Assembly: GCA_964467345.1 (NCBI GenBank)
Contig: CAYXPY010000009.1
Coordinates: 1-64,000 of the forward strand
Direction of reading: 5' to 3'
Length of the DNA: 64,000 nucleotides
Source of the DNA: SM1-50 sp964467345
GTDB taxonomy: Archaea > Thermoplasmatota > E2 > DHVEG-1
Position numbers and translations under genes: made by a program. Below, one piece after another: positions 33,954-42,422 of this stretch (position 1 is its first letter; the number at the start of each line of letters is the position of its first letter). Under the pieces are notes generated by a model. The model saw only the letters and a program-made list of their open reading frames with translations. It did not search any database and had not been told where the DNA came from.

Positions 33954-34346
33954 ATGAGTAAGATGGTTACGAAAAGGTTCGTCACAGCGATAAACTGCAT
34001 GGATGGTCGTGTGCAGCTGCCTGTAATCGACTGGATGAGAAAAGAATACAATGCTGATTGTGTTGATATGATTACAGAACCAGGTCCGGTGAAGATTCTA
34101 GCAGAAAATACTCCAAGCTCCTTAGTGGAGTCTCTGAGGAAAAGGACAGAGATTTCTGTCAATAAACACGGTTCCGCATGTATCGCGGTCATTGGTCATT
34201 TTGATTGCGCAGGAAACCCGGTTGGAAAAGAGATACAGATGGAACAGATAAAAAAATCGTTGAAGACTATAGAATCCTGGGGGTTTTTGGTCAAAACAAT
34301 CGGCCTCTGGGTCGATGAGGACTGGACGGTTCAGAGAGTCCTGTAG
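33954..34346 (+). CDS. Small beta-carbonic-anhydrase-like protein
   Basis: The 130-aa protein keeps the beta-class zinc site: C-M-D-G-R near residue 15 (Cys ligand plus the Asp-Arg pair) and G-H-F-D-C-A-G-N near 80 (His-x-x-Cys ligands). It is much shorter than classic beta enzymes (170-220 aa) and ends soon after W-V-D-E-D-W. Short forms occur in archaea, with activity unproved for most. The ATG at 33963 (AAGGA 9 nt upstream) is an alternative start. It is the last gene of the HPS cluster. The window also has a gamma-class homologue at 15878-16396. Confidence 0.75.
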   Translation: MSKMVTKRFVTAINCMDGRVQLPVIDWMRKEYNADCVDMITEPGPVKILAENTPSSLVESLRKRTEISVNKHGSACIAVIGHFDCAGNPVGKEIQMEQIKKSLKTIESWGFLVKTIGLWVDEDWTVQRVL

Positions 34347-34373
34347 GTCTGACGGAAAAAAAAGAAAAAAACA

Positions 34374-34389
34374 ATTGCACCATCGCAAT
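34374..34389. terminator. Weak bidirectional terminator between convergent genes
   Basis: ATTGC (34374-34378) and GCAAT (34385-34389) form a short stem, with an A-run on the left and long T-runs on the right (34398-34418), between the beta-CA-like gene and the convergent MFS gene. Confidence 0.35.
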
Positions 34390-34415
34390 CGTTTCAATTT
34401 TTTTTTATTTTTTTT

Positions 34416-35759
34416 TTATGCAGATTTCCTTTGTTGAGTTTCTTTATAAATGATTGCAAGAATTGCTGCGATAAAGCACATCACTGCAGCTGGGATGAAT
34501 GCATACAGGAAGCTCATCTCTGCATCCTGGACAGCTCCTGCAAGCAAGGGGCCAACCGTACCACCGATACCATACGAGGTGAAGATAAATCCGTAGTTCA
34601 ACCCCAGGTTCTCAGCTCCGAATGAATCAGCACACGCTGCTGGGAACAACGCAAAGTTCCCGCCGAAGTTAAAACCGATCAATGCAGCTACGATATAGAA
34701 CGTGTATGGATTTGCGGTGGTGTAAAAGAAAATGACCATCATGACTCCTTGGAACAGGAACATGGAGATGAGTGCTTTGCGTCGTCCGACTCGATCAGAG
34801 ACCTGACCCCAGACAATCCGGCCTGCACCATTGAAGATAGGAAGACAGATAGCAGCCCCTATTACCGCGAAATCAGCAGCCTCGGTCGCATTGAACCCAT
34901 AAGCGGAGAATCCATCGGTTGGGCTTTTTGCAAAGTTCTGGACGTTCCCAATCACCATGAGACCGGCAAGGGCTCCTATGAAAAACATTAACCAGAGGAG
35001 ATAGAACTCTTTTTTCCGGCACATTTCCCGTGGTTTGCAGTTAATACCTGTTTTTTTGTCTGTGGAATCACAGGGCTGTGGAGTCCATCCAGCGGGTTTC
35101 CATCCTGCGGGAGGATTCTTCATCACCAGTGCCCCAAGAATCACTAAAGCAAGGAATGCAACTCCATAGAGGAGGAATGCGTTGTTGACGTTTTCGATGG
35201 TATACTGGGTGATGAGTCCTTTAAAACCAAGAATGCTTGGTGGATTGGCAATCAAAATCCAGATGAAAGCGCCAAATCCAAAGCCGGCGACTGCCAAACC
35301 GCTGACCAATCCTTTCTTATCGGGGAACCATTTAACCCCTGTTGCAATAGGGACAACATAGGCTAACCCGATCCCTGTTCCAGCGATCACTCCGATGCAG
35401 AGTAGTTTTCCAATGAAACTCCCACCAGCAAACCCGGCAAGGATGTAGCCGAGCCCAAGCAGGGTTCCTCCGAGTAATGCGATCTTCTTCGGACCATATT
35501 TGACTTGGAGACGTCCGCCTATGATGGTAAAAATCGCAAAGAAAAGCAATCCTGCGCTGAAGATAGCCTGTGTCTCAGTCTTTGAAAAAGCAAACTCACT
35601 TGGTGATGTCGTAGTTCCCTGCAGAGGCGTGGTAAATGCAGACCATGCATAGATCGCACCAAGGGCAAGTTGAATGAGGATACCCCCAATAACAATAATC
35701 CACCGATTCATGATTTTACTTTCATGTACATCCTTTGAGATTCCTGCATTTTCAGTCAT
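34416..35759 (-). CDS. OFA-family MFS transporter (oxalate/formate antiporter-like)
   Basis: The 447-aa protein has 12 TM helices. The N-terminus reads R-W-I-I-V-I-G-G-I-L-I-Q-L-A-L-G-A-I-Y-A-W-S, the landmark of the OFA group, followed by G-G-R-L-Q-V-K-Y-G-P-K-K in the TM2-3 loop and W-G-Q-V-S-D-R-V-G-R-R-K-A in the second half. A cytoplasmic Cys-containing insert (C-D-S-T-D-K-K, C-K-P-R-E-M-C) lies near residue 205. OFA proteins carry small monocarboxylates. The ATG at 35759 has GGAG upstream. Substrate is not predictable. Confidence 0.9.
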   Translation of the reverse strand: MTENAGISKDVHESKIMNRWIIVIGGILIQLALGAIYAWSAFTTPLQGTTTSPSEFAFSKTETQAIFSAGLLFFAIFTIIGGRLQVKYGPKKIALLGGTLLGLGYILAGFAGGSFIGKLLCIGVIAGTGIGLAYVVPIATGVKWFPDKKGLVSGLAVAGFGFGAFIWILIANPPSILGFKGLITQYTIENVNNAFLLYGVAFLALVILGALVMKNPPAGWKPAGWTPQPCDSTDKKTGINCKPREMCRKKEFYLLWLMFFIGALAGLMVIGNVQNFAKSPTDGFSAYGFNATEAADFAVIGAAICLPIFNGAGRIVWGQVSDRVGRRKALISMFLFQGVMMVIFFYTTANPYTFYIVAALIGFNFGGNFALFPAACADSFGAENLGLNYGFIFTSYGIGGTVGPLLAGAVQDAEMSFLYAFIPAAVMCFIAAILAIIYKETQQRKSA

Positions 35760-35852
35760 AGTAATAATACTCCTAAGCCACCCCTTCAAAGAAACGATGA
35801 TTAAATGCCTTTCGATTTATATCAGCATCAGGGGAGAACCCTGAAATCATCT

Positions 35853-35957
35853 CTAAAACAAAAGGAACGAAAAACCAGCGAATAAAAGGAAAATCACAAT
35901 GAGAATCGCGATAATCTTGATGATCCACCCGCGGAGTTTCTGTTTACTCAGTCTCAT
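35853..35957 (-). CDS. 34-aa single-TM micropeptide coupled to ValRS
   Basis: The frame from ATG at 35957 to TAG at 35853 encodes 34 residues: a basic N-terminus (M-R-L-S-K-Q-K-L-R-G-W) followed by a hydrophobic helix to the end (I-I-K-I-I-A-I-L-I-V-I-F-L-L-F-A-G). Its ATG overlaps the ValRS TGA as ATGA, strong support for translation by re-initiation. Membrane insertion with the basic end inside is expected. Function unknown; it could anchor a complex or be a small regulatory peptide. The rest of 35760-35852 holds the MFS gene's upstream region. Confidence 0.6.
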   Translation of the reverse strand: MRLSKQKLRGWIIKIIAILIVIFLLFAGFSFLLF

Positions 35958-38674
35958 GGTTTCTCCTTTTGGATCTCTACATAAAATCCATTAAAAGAAA
36001 GAATGGAGCTGCCTTTTTTACCTTTTAACCCTGCTGTGCGTTTTACCTGGACATACCCTTCGTGTACCAATCCTTCTTTTTTCTTATGTTTTAATCCCGG
36101 TATATCAGAAAGAAAGACGTCTCCATTGTTTTCAATATTTGTGATCAGTTCCTGCTGATGATCTTTGATCCATTGGATGATCTTTTGGCTTTCTGTTTTA
36201 AACGTCGGACCGAGTTTGGCAAACACAGGTTCCACTGCAGTGATCGTCTCCGTAATCTCAGGTTTCCCTGAGATGAATGCATGTGTCTGAGGATATCGCA
36301 GTGTCGAAAAGATGATCGTGCCACTGCTTTGGAGTCTTTTGGTCATCTCGGAAGACGCATAGGTTGCAATGGCATGAATTGGTGCGTTTAACGCAATTCC
36401 CTGTTCACTTTTCCATGCTCGAACTGTTGCGATATAGTCCTTTACCGTCTCACCTGCTTGTTCTTTTTCTTCGTCGATGAGAACAGGCTCGGGCCATGCG
36501 GAGAGATGGATACTAATATCGCCTTCAAGATTTTTATAAAGGTCATGATAAATCTGTTCTGTGAGATGGGGGAAGAATGGAGCGAACAGCTTCGCGACTC
36601 CTAGTCCAACCGTGTACAATGTATACGTGATGCTTTCGACGTTCTCTTTATTATACAGAGATCCTTTGATCATCTCTAGGTAATGATCCGCAAGCTCATG
36701 CCAGAGGAAATACTCAACCTCCTTCATCGCCTGAGAGTAATCAAACCTATCCATTTGTCTGGTGCAGGTCGTCACAAGTGTGCTGTATTTCGTAAGAATC
36801 CACTGGTCGATATCCTGGATTTTCGTTGGTTTCTCCGGTTTTCCTTCTTTTATGATGTTGCCGATGAACTGTTGCACGTTCCAGAGTTTACGGAGTAGTT
36901 TTGTTCCACGGACCACGTCTTTGCGTCGGAATGGGTTGTCTTCCCCAAGGGCACAGCTGGCCGCATAGCAGCGGAATGCATCGGTACCGTATTCATCGAT
37001 GACCTCCAGGGGGTCAATAACGTTTCCGAGGCTCGCATGCATCGGGGTTCCATCCTCAGACAGGATGAATCCGCCCATCATGATATCCTCGAATGGTTTT
37101 TGGTCTGTCAGCAGCGTGCAACGCAGAATCGTGTAAAACGCCCAGGTTCTGATAATATCATGTGCCTGTGGGCGTACTGACATCGGATACAGATGTTGGA
37201 ATTTCTTCTCATCACGGTGCCAAAATGTGTTGAACAAAGGTGAAATGGAGGAATCCATCCAGGTGTCAAAAACATCCTCGCAGCCTTTGAGCTTCCCCCC
37301 GCATTTCGGACAGGTCTCCACTGGTGGTTTGTCAATCGTCGGATCAACATAGCAATCCTCGATCCGAGCTAGGACGACTTCGTTGCATGTTTCACATTCC
37401 CACAGAGGGATTGGTGTGGCAAAGTATCTCTGCCGACTGATCACCCAGTCCCATTCCAGGGAGTTGACCCAGTCCTCGAGCCGTATTTTCATAAACTGGG
37501 GGTACCAGTTCATTGCATCGCTTGCATCCAGAACCAGTTGTTTGAACGGGATTGTTTTTAAGAACCATTGGTTGGCGTTGATGAACTCCACCGGTGTTTT
37601 ACAGCGCCAACAGACACCGACATTCTGCGCAAGAGGTTCCTGTTTGAGAATCAGACCGACCTGTGTCATATCCTGGATGATCGCTTTTCTGGCATCCTCT
37701 ATTTTCATTCCTTGGTATTTCCCGGTAATCGCAGTCATTTTTCCTTCTTCGTCGATGCTCATTTCCAGGGGGAGTTTGTATTTGAAGACCCAGTTGAGGT
37801 CTTCTTTGTCACCGACCGTACAAATCATGACCAACCCTGTACCAAACTCTGGATCGACTGCTTCGTCTTCAACGATCTTTACGTTTTTCTTGTAATCGGG
37901 GGGGACTTGAACAGTCTGGCCAACAAGCCAGGGTGTCCGTTCATCTGTTGGATGGACCGCGACGATTTGACAGGCGGCAAGCATCTCCGGTCGGGTTGTT
38001 GCAATCTCGATATACATCCCTCGGGCGTCTTTTCCAATCCCATGGAATTTCAATAACTGTTCATCCTGCTGGCTGGCGAAATAGAATTTTATCGTGTTCA
38101 GTTTTGTGGTTCGGTCACTGTAGACAACCTCTGCGTCTGCCATAGCCGTCATGCACCGAGGGCACCAGTTCACCGGAAACTCGCCTTTGTAGATATGACC
38201 CTTGTTGAAAAGCTCGATAAATGAAATCTGTGTGATCCTGCGGTAATACTCAGCATCGGTTTGATAGTAAATCGAGGGGTCCATGCTCTCCCCCAGTCGA
38301 ATAAACTGATTGGTCATGGTCGCGATGTTTTTCTGGGCGAACTCAGAGCACAGCTTGGTGAACTCATGGCGGTCAATGTCTTTTCTGGTGATGTTGAGTT
38401 GTCGTTCGACGCGTTCTTCGATAGGTATCCCATTGACATCGAAACATAACGGGAAAAACACGTTGAATCCTCTCATGCGTTTGTAACGAGCGGCAAAATC
38501 AATATGCGTGTAATGTACCGCATGACCCGCGTGGAGAGGACCTGACGCGTACCGTGGTGGAACATCGATACTGTACGGCTTTTTTGTACTATTGAAATCG
38601 AAATGATAGATTTTTATGTCTTGCCATTGTTTTTGCCATTTCTCTTCAATAGCTTTCTGGTTGTAATCTGTCAT
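35954..38674 (-). CDS. valS: Valyl-tRNA synthetase (archaeal type) with atypical KMSKS motif
   Basis: This 906-aa class Ia synthetase attaches valine to tRNA-Val. It has the HIGH-type motif P-L-H-A-G-H-A near residue 40, the CP1 editing domain, the archaeal N-W-C-P-R-C-M-T-A-M-A-D-A-E zinc region, and a second Cys cluster (C-E-T-C...C-P-K-C). The KMSKS loop reads P-M-H-A-S-L-G-N near residue 543 in place of K-M-S-K-S. The C-terminal anticodon-binding and coiled-coil tail are present, so length is normal. The ATG at 38674 fits the TATA box at 38722-38731. The gene is divergent from top6B and ends coupled to a micropeptide. Confidence 0.93.
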   Translation of the reverse strand: MTDYNQKAIEEKWQKQWQDIKIYHFDFNSTKKPYSIDVPPRYASGPLHAGHAVHYTHIDFAARYKRMRGFNVFFPLCFDVNGIPIEERVERQLNITRKDIDRHEFTKLCSEFAQKNIATMTNQFIRLGESMDPSIYYQTDAEYYRRITQISFIELFNKGHIYKGEFPVNWCPRCMTAMADAEVVYSDRTTKLNTIKFYFASQQDEQLLKFHGIGKDARGMYIEIATTRPEMLAACQIVAVHPTDERTPWLVGQTVQVPPDYKKNVKIVEDEAVDPEFGTGLVMICTVGDKEDLNWVFKYKLPLEMSIDEEGKMTAITGKYQGMKIEDARKAIIQDMTQVGLILKQEPLAQNVGVCWRCKTPVEFINANQWFLKTIPFKQLVLDASDAMNWYPQFMKIRLEDWVNSLEWDWVISRQRYFATPIPLWECETCNEVVLARIEDCYVDPTIDKPPVETCPKCGGKLKGCEDVFDTWMDSSISPLFNTFWHRDEKKFQHLYPMSVRPQAHDIIRTWAFYTILRCTLLTDQKPFEDIMMGGFILSEDGTPMHASLGNVIDPLEVIDEYGTDAFRCYAASCALGEDNPFRRKDVVRGTKLLRKLWNVQQFIGNIIKEGKPEKPTKIQDIDQWILTKYSTLVTTCTRQMDRFDYSQAMKEVEYFLWHELADHYLEMIKGSLYNKENVESITYTLYTVGLGVAKLFAPFFPHLTEQIYHDLYKNLEGDISIHLSAWPEPVLIDEEKEQAGETVKDYIATVRAWKSEQGIALNAPIHAIATYASSEMTKRLQSSGTIIFSTLRYPQTHAFISGKPEITETITAVEPVFAKLGPTFKTESQKIIQWIKDHQQELITNIENNGDVFLSDIPGLKHKKKEGLVHEGYVQVKRTAGLKGKKGSSILSFNGFYVEIQKEKP

Positions 38675-38721
38675 AGCAGTGTCCTCAAGGGGAGCAGGTT
38701 CAAAACGCACAGTAGATTTTT

Positions 38722-38731
38722 CTTTATAAAG
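38722..38731 (-). promoter_or_regulatory. TATA box for valS
   Basis: CTTTATAAAG, a palindrome, lies about 50 nt upstream of the valS ATG. Initiation near 38701 leaves a leader of about 27 nt. This supports the ATG at 38674 over the in-frame ATG at 38710. Confidence 0.5.
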
Positions 38732-38782
38732 ATTGCTTTTAGCATCACAAAGAAAAGGATCTCTATTATATTTCCATGCAAT

Positions 38783-38794
38783 AATTTTATAATT
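38783..38794 (+). promoter_or_regulatory. TATA box for top6B-top6A
   Basis: AATTTTATAATT lies 55-66 nt upstream of the TTG start of top6B, giving an expected start near 38815 and a leader of about 35 nt. Confidence 0.5.
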
Positions 38795-38848
38795 ACCTTT
38801 TCTATTACCGATACCGGATGCAACATCACTTTACATCGGAGGGATATT

Positions 38849-40786
38849 TTGCCAGAAGCAATCGCCTATGAACTAGCAAAAAAACAAAAAGAAATTTCAG
38901 TAGCGGAATTCTTCGAACGCAATAAGCATATTCTTGGTTTTGGGAACCCGACACGAGCGCTCATTACGAGTGTGAAAGAAGGAGTTGATAACGCATTAGA
39001 TGCCGCTGAGGAATCAGGGATCCTTCCAGATATTTATGTTGAGGTGAAAAACCCAACTGAAGAAGAATGCATCGTGATTGTTGAGGATAACGGCCCAGGT
39101 ATCATCAAACAGCAAATCCCCCATATCTTCGCACGATTGTTATATGGTTCACGATTCCATGCAGTCCGACAAAGTCGAGGGCAGCAGGGCATCGGGATTT
39201 CAGCAGTCGTCTTATATGGACAACTCACCACAGGGAAGCATGCGAAAATCATCTCAAAAATCCAGGAAAATCAACCTGCCGTGCTCGTCGAACTAGCTAT
39301 TGATACAAATAAGAATCGCGGTGAAATCCAACATCAGGAAATCATGCATTGGGAGAAACCCTCAGGGACACGGATCGAGGTGAGTCTGAATGCAGATTAT
39401 AAACGGGGGAAGCGATTTGTCTATGAGTACCTCCAGAGCACTTCTATTGTAAATCCTCATGCACGTATCACCTTTAAAGAGTCCGATGGAACGGAACACG
39501 TGTTTGAACGGACAGCAGACATCCTTCCCAAGAAAAGCCAAGAGATCCGTCCACATCCTTACGGCGTTGAACTTGGGACATTAATAAAAATGGCTAAAGA
39601 GACAAAAGCAAGGAAGCTTGCGTCGTTTCTGAAAAATGATTTCAGCAGCATGGGTGATCGAACCGCTGATGCGGTCTGTGACGAGGCGAAACTTGATAGA
39701 AACCTAAACCCTGCTGACATGACTCGTGAGCAGTTCCTTCAGGTACATAAAGCATTCAAACGGGTGAAAATCATGGCGCCTCCAACAGAATGTCTTTCGC
39801 CCATTGGTGAGATGCTTATCCGTCGGAGCCTGAAAAGTGAAACCCAGGAGATATCACCAGAGTTTATTTTCACAGCCTCACGACCAGCAGCGGTTTTTTC
39901 TGGGAACCCGTTTCAGGTCGAGGTCGGCATTGTCTATGGTGGAAACCTCCCAAAAGACAAACCAGTAAAGATCCTTCGATTCGCCAACCGCATCCCGCTT
40001 TTGTATCAACAGGGAGATTGTGCGATCACCACGGCGATTGCATCGATTGACTGGCGCCGGTATGGCCTGGACCAACCTTCAGGAACAGGCATCCCTATTG
40101 GTCCTGCGATTTTCCTTACCCATATCGCTTCGACACAGATCCCGTATACATCAGAATCAAAAGAGGCGATCGCTGATGTCGAAGAAATCGAAAATGAGAT
40201 ACGTCTTGCGTTCCGTGAGGTCGCCAGAAAAGTTCAAATGCATATTAACAAAAAAGTGCGACGGGTGAAAACCCGGGAGAAGTTCGATCTGATAACAAAA
40301 ATCCTCCCGGAAATTGCGAAAAAATCTGCGCACATGCTTGACAAACCAGTTCCTTCTCTTGAGAAGGTTATCACCCGGATCATGGATGTGGTCTGGATTG
40401 AGGATCTTGTAGAGTATGAAAAAGTCCGGGGTAAACCGATTCAGACAAAGCTTGATGTTTCAAATCCCGCGGGTCAATCCGATACCAAAGGATGGATCGC
40501 GAAAAGTACGATTATGGTTGTGAATTATAAAAGCAAACCGCAGAAATTCAACTTATATGCACTTTACCCGAAGGATACTGTGGTCGGTGAGGTAAAACCA
40601 AAGCCATCGAAAGTCACTGATAGTTACATTAAATGGAGCTTGGAGAGCATCGAGCCGACCAACAAGATCGACATTTCCTTTGAGCTTGCTGGTCTGAACA
40701 AAGGTGATTTTGATGAGAACGATCTGTATGTGCAGAACATCAACCCTACCTATGTGATAGGGGCGGATAAATGGGAGGGGGAATAG
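38849..40786 (+). CDS. top6B: DNA topoisomerase VI subunit B
   Basis: This 645-aa ATPase subunit of the type IIB topoisomerase captures DNA and drives strand passage. It has the GHKL nucleotide site: V-K-E-G-V-D-N-A-L-D-A-A near 43, E-D-N-G-P-G-I near 77, G-S-R-F-H-A and G-Q-Q-G-I-G-I-S near 100-117, then a transducer domain and H2TH region. Translation probably starts with TTG at 38849: GGAGGG lies 5 nt upstream and homologues begin M-P-E-A-I-A-Y-E-L-A. Residues encoded further upstream do not belong to the family. Subunit A follows 4 bp later. Confidence 0.95.
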   Translation: MPEAIAYELAKKQKEISVAEFFERNKHILGFGNPTRALITSVKEGVDNALDAAEESGILPDIYVEVKNPTEEECIVIVEDNGPGIIKQQIPHIFARLLYGSRFHAVRQSRGQQGIGISAVVLYGQLTTGKHAKIISKIQENQPAVLVELAIDTNKNRGEIQHQEIMHWEKPSGTRIEVSLNADYKRGKRFVYEYLQSTSIVNPHARITFKESDGTEHVFERTADILPKKSQEIRPHPYGVELGTLIKMAKETKARKLASFLKNDFSSMGDRTADAVCDEAKLDRNLNPADMTREQFLQVHKAFKRVKIMAPPTECLSPIGEMLIRRSLKSETQEISPEFIFTASRPAAVFSGNPFQVEVGIVYGGNLPKDKPVKILRFANRIPLLYQQGDCAITTAIASIDWRRYGLDQPSGTGIPIGPAIFLTHIASTQIPYTSESKEAIADVEEIENEIRLAFREVARKVQMHINKKVRRVKTREKFDLITKILPEIAKKSAHMLDKPVPSLEKVITRIMDVVWIEDLVEYEKVRGKPIQTKLDVSNPAGQSDTKGWIAKSTIMVVNYKSKPQKFNLYALYPKDTVVGEVKPKPSKVTDSYIKWSLESIEPTNKIDISFELAGLNKGDFDENDLYVQNINPTYVIGADKWEGE

Positions 40787-40790
40787 GGCT

Positions 40791-41888
40791 ATGGCGCGTG
40801 ATTATACAGGTGTGATAAATAAGATTGACATGATTGCAGAAAAAGTCTACGCGGATCTTGAAAAAGCAGAAATCCCTGCCTTGCAGCTTTCAACGCGGAC
40901 AAAGGCAAACATCCGGTTTGATGATACGCTGAATGTCTGGAAATACGGGAAAAATAAGACAGAGCGAGCAGCTAGCTCCCTTGATGGGGCGTATATGTTG
41001 TTGCGGACTATGTATCTTGTTGATTTCATTAAAGACATGATCAAGGAGAAAAAATCCTCCACCTTAAGAGAAACGTATTATATCTCTGAGGGGTGGAACC
41101 TTGCCAAGTTCAGCAGTCAGAATGAATCAGACCTTCTTGCTGAGGATCTTGAGGTCATCACCGGGTGTATGAGGGAGGATTTCAAGCTTCGACCTGAGGA
41201 GGACGGGGCTCGTGTGATTGGGAATGTGGTTGTCGAGGAGATGACCCGGAATAACACGAAGAAAAAAATCCATTGTCAGGATGACGTCGGGGATGCTGGC
41301 TATGGGATTCCCTATAATGTTGAGAAGGATAAACTAACGTTTAAACAGGTGGATGCTGATTTTATTGTCGCTATTGAGACTGGTGGTATGTTCGATCGAT
41401 TGGTTGAGAATGGGTTTGACACTGATTTTCGAGCGATTCTGGTTCATTTGAAAGGACAGCCTGCCCGGTCGACACGACGGTTTATCAAACGGTTAAACGA
41501 GGAAAAGAAGCTGCCGGTCCTGGTGTTCACTGATTGTGACCCTTGGAGTTTCCGTATTTTTGGTAGTGTCGCATACGGCGCGATTAAAACCGCTCATATC
41601 TCTGAGTATCTGGCGACACCCGCAGCGCAGTATTTGGGTGTGACGCCTTCCGATATTGAGAATTATAAACTTCCCACTGATGCATTGACCAGTGAGGATA
41701 TCGCTGCATTAAAAAGCGAACTGGATGACCCACGGTTCCAGGATCAATTCTGGAAGCATGAGATAAAACTGCAGTTAAACCTTGGGAAGAAATCAGAGCA
41801 GCAGGCGCTGGCAAAATATGGTCTGGATTATGTGACCGACACGTATCTTCCTGAGAAACTGGCGGAAATGGGGATGTTAAAAAAGTAA
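40791..41888 (+). CDS. top6A: DNA topoisomerase VI subunit A (Spo11 homologue)
   Basis: This 365-aa subunit cleaves both DNA strands through a Tyr nucleophile. The motif L-R-E-T-Y-Y-I-S-E-G-W near residues 92-102 holds the active-site Tyr (the second of the Y96-Y97 pair by alignment memory). The Toprim domain shows the V-A-I-E-T-G-G-M Glu near 198 and D-C-D-P-W near 247 for Mg binding. The gene is cotranscribed with top6B. Acidophilic Thermoplasma species are reported to rely on gyrase, so topoisomerase VI here argues against that group. Confidence 0.95.
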   Translation: MARDYTGVINKIDMIAEKVYADLEKAEIPALQLSTRTKANIRFDDTLNVWKYGKNKTERAASSLDGAYMLLRTMYLVDFIKDMIKEKKSSTLRETYYISEGWNLAKFSSQNESDLLAEDLEVITGCMREDFKLRPEEDGARVIGNVVVEEMTRNNTKKKIHCQDDVGDAGYGIPYNVEKDKLTFKQVDADFIVAIETGGMFDRLVENGFDTDFRAILVHLKGQPARSTRRFIKRLNEEKKLPVLVFTDCDPWSFRIFGSVAYGAIKTAHISEYLATPAAQYLGVTPSDIENYKLPTDALTSEDIAALKSELDDPRFQDQFWKHEIKLQLNLGKKSEQQALAKYGLDYVTDTYLPEKLAEMGMLKK

Positions 41889-41893
41889 GATCC

Positions 41894-42340
41894 TTACGAT
41901 TCTTGTTGTTGCCCCCAGAGGTCGCTGGGGGGGATCATCTGGTAGCGGAGATTCAGGACACGGTTTTCATCGATCAGGACGTAGGTTTTGCTGAAAAGTC
42001 CTCCTTTTGCCTCCGCTGGAATCGTATAGCGGAAGACTCGTTTACCTTGGATGAATTCTTTTTGTTTTTCTGGACGCTGACGTTTCATCCTTGGAAGCAG
42101 ATAGTTGAAAAGCAGGATAATCTCTATTATAAGGATGAGGCCGATAAGGACAATCGCTGAGAGTATCCATTGCTCAAGAGAAAGACCCGCCCAGTTATAC
42201 CCAAGTCTGAGAAAATAGGTCCCTATGACAACAAGGGCTATCCAGCAGGAGTACAGAACGGTAATGATGAAAAAGATTTTTGTTGCTTTTAGCAACTTGT
42301 TTTTTTGTTTTTCTTCATGGATTGGTTCTGCTAGCTCCAT
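41894..42340 (-). CDS. Two-TM membrane protein with a C-terminal beta domain, unknown
   Basis: The 148-aa protein has a charged N-terminus (about 22 residues), two TM helices (about 25-48 and 60-84), a basic loop R-M-K-R-Q-R-P-E-K-Q-K, then a cytoplasmic beta-like segment (V-F-R-Y-T-I-P-A-E-A-K-G-G-L-F-S-K-T-Y-V-L-I-D). It converges on top6A with 5 bp between. No known family was recognised. Confidence 0.65.
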   Translation of the reverse strand: MELAEPIHEEKQKNKLLKATKIFFIITVLYSCWIALVVIGTYFLRLGYNWAGLSLEQWILSAIVLIGLILIIEIILLFNYLLPRMKRQRPEKQKEFIQGKRVFRYTIPAEAKGGLFSKTYVLIDENRVLNLRYQMIPPSDLWGQQQES

Positions 42341-42422
42341 CTCTTTTCCTACGTATCCTGTTATAATTCATCATCTTTAAAACCTTTTGTTTTTATATTA
42401 ATTTCAAGGAGTATGTTTATAT

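Noticed and set aside
35954..38674. Assignment as isoleucyl- or leucyl-tRNA synthetase
   Set aside because: The A-S-G-P-L-H-A-G-H-A and N-W-C-P-R-C-M-T-A-M-A-D-A-E regions fit archaeal ValRS better.
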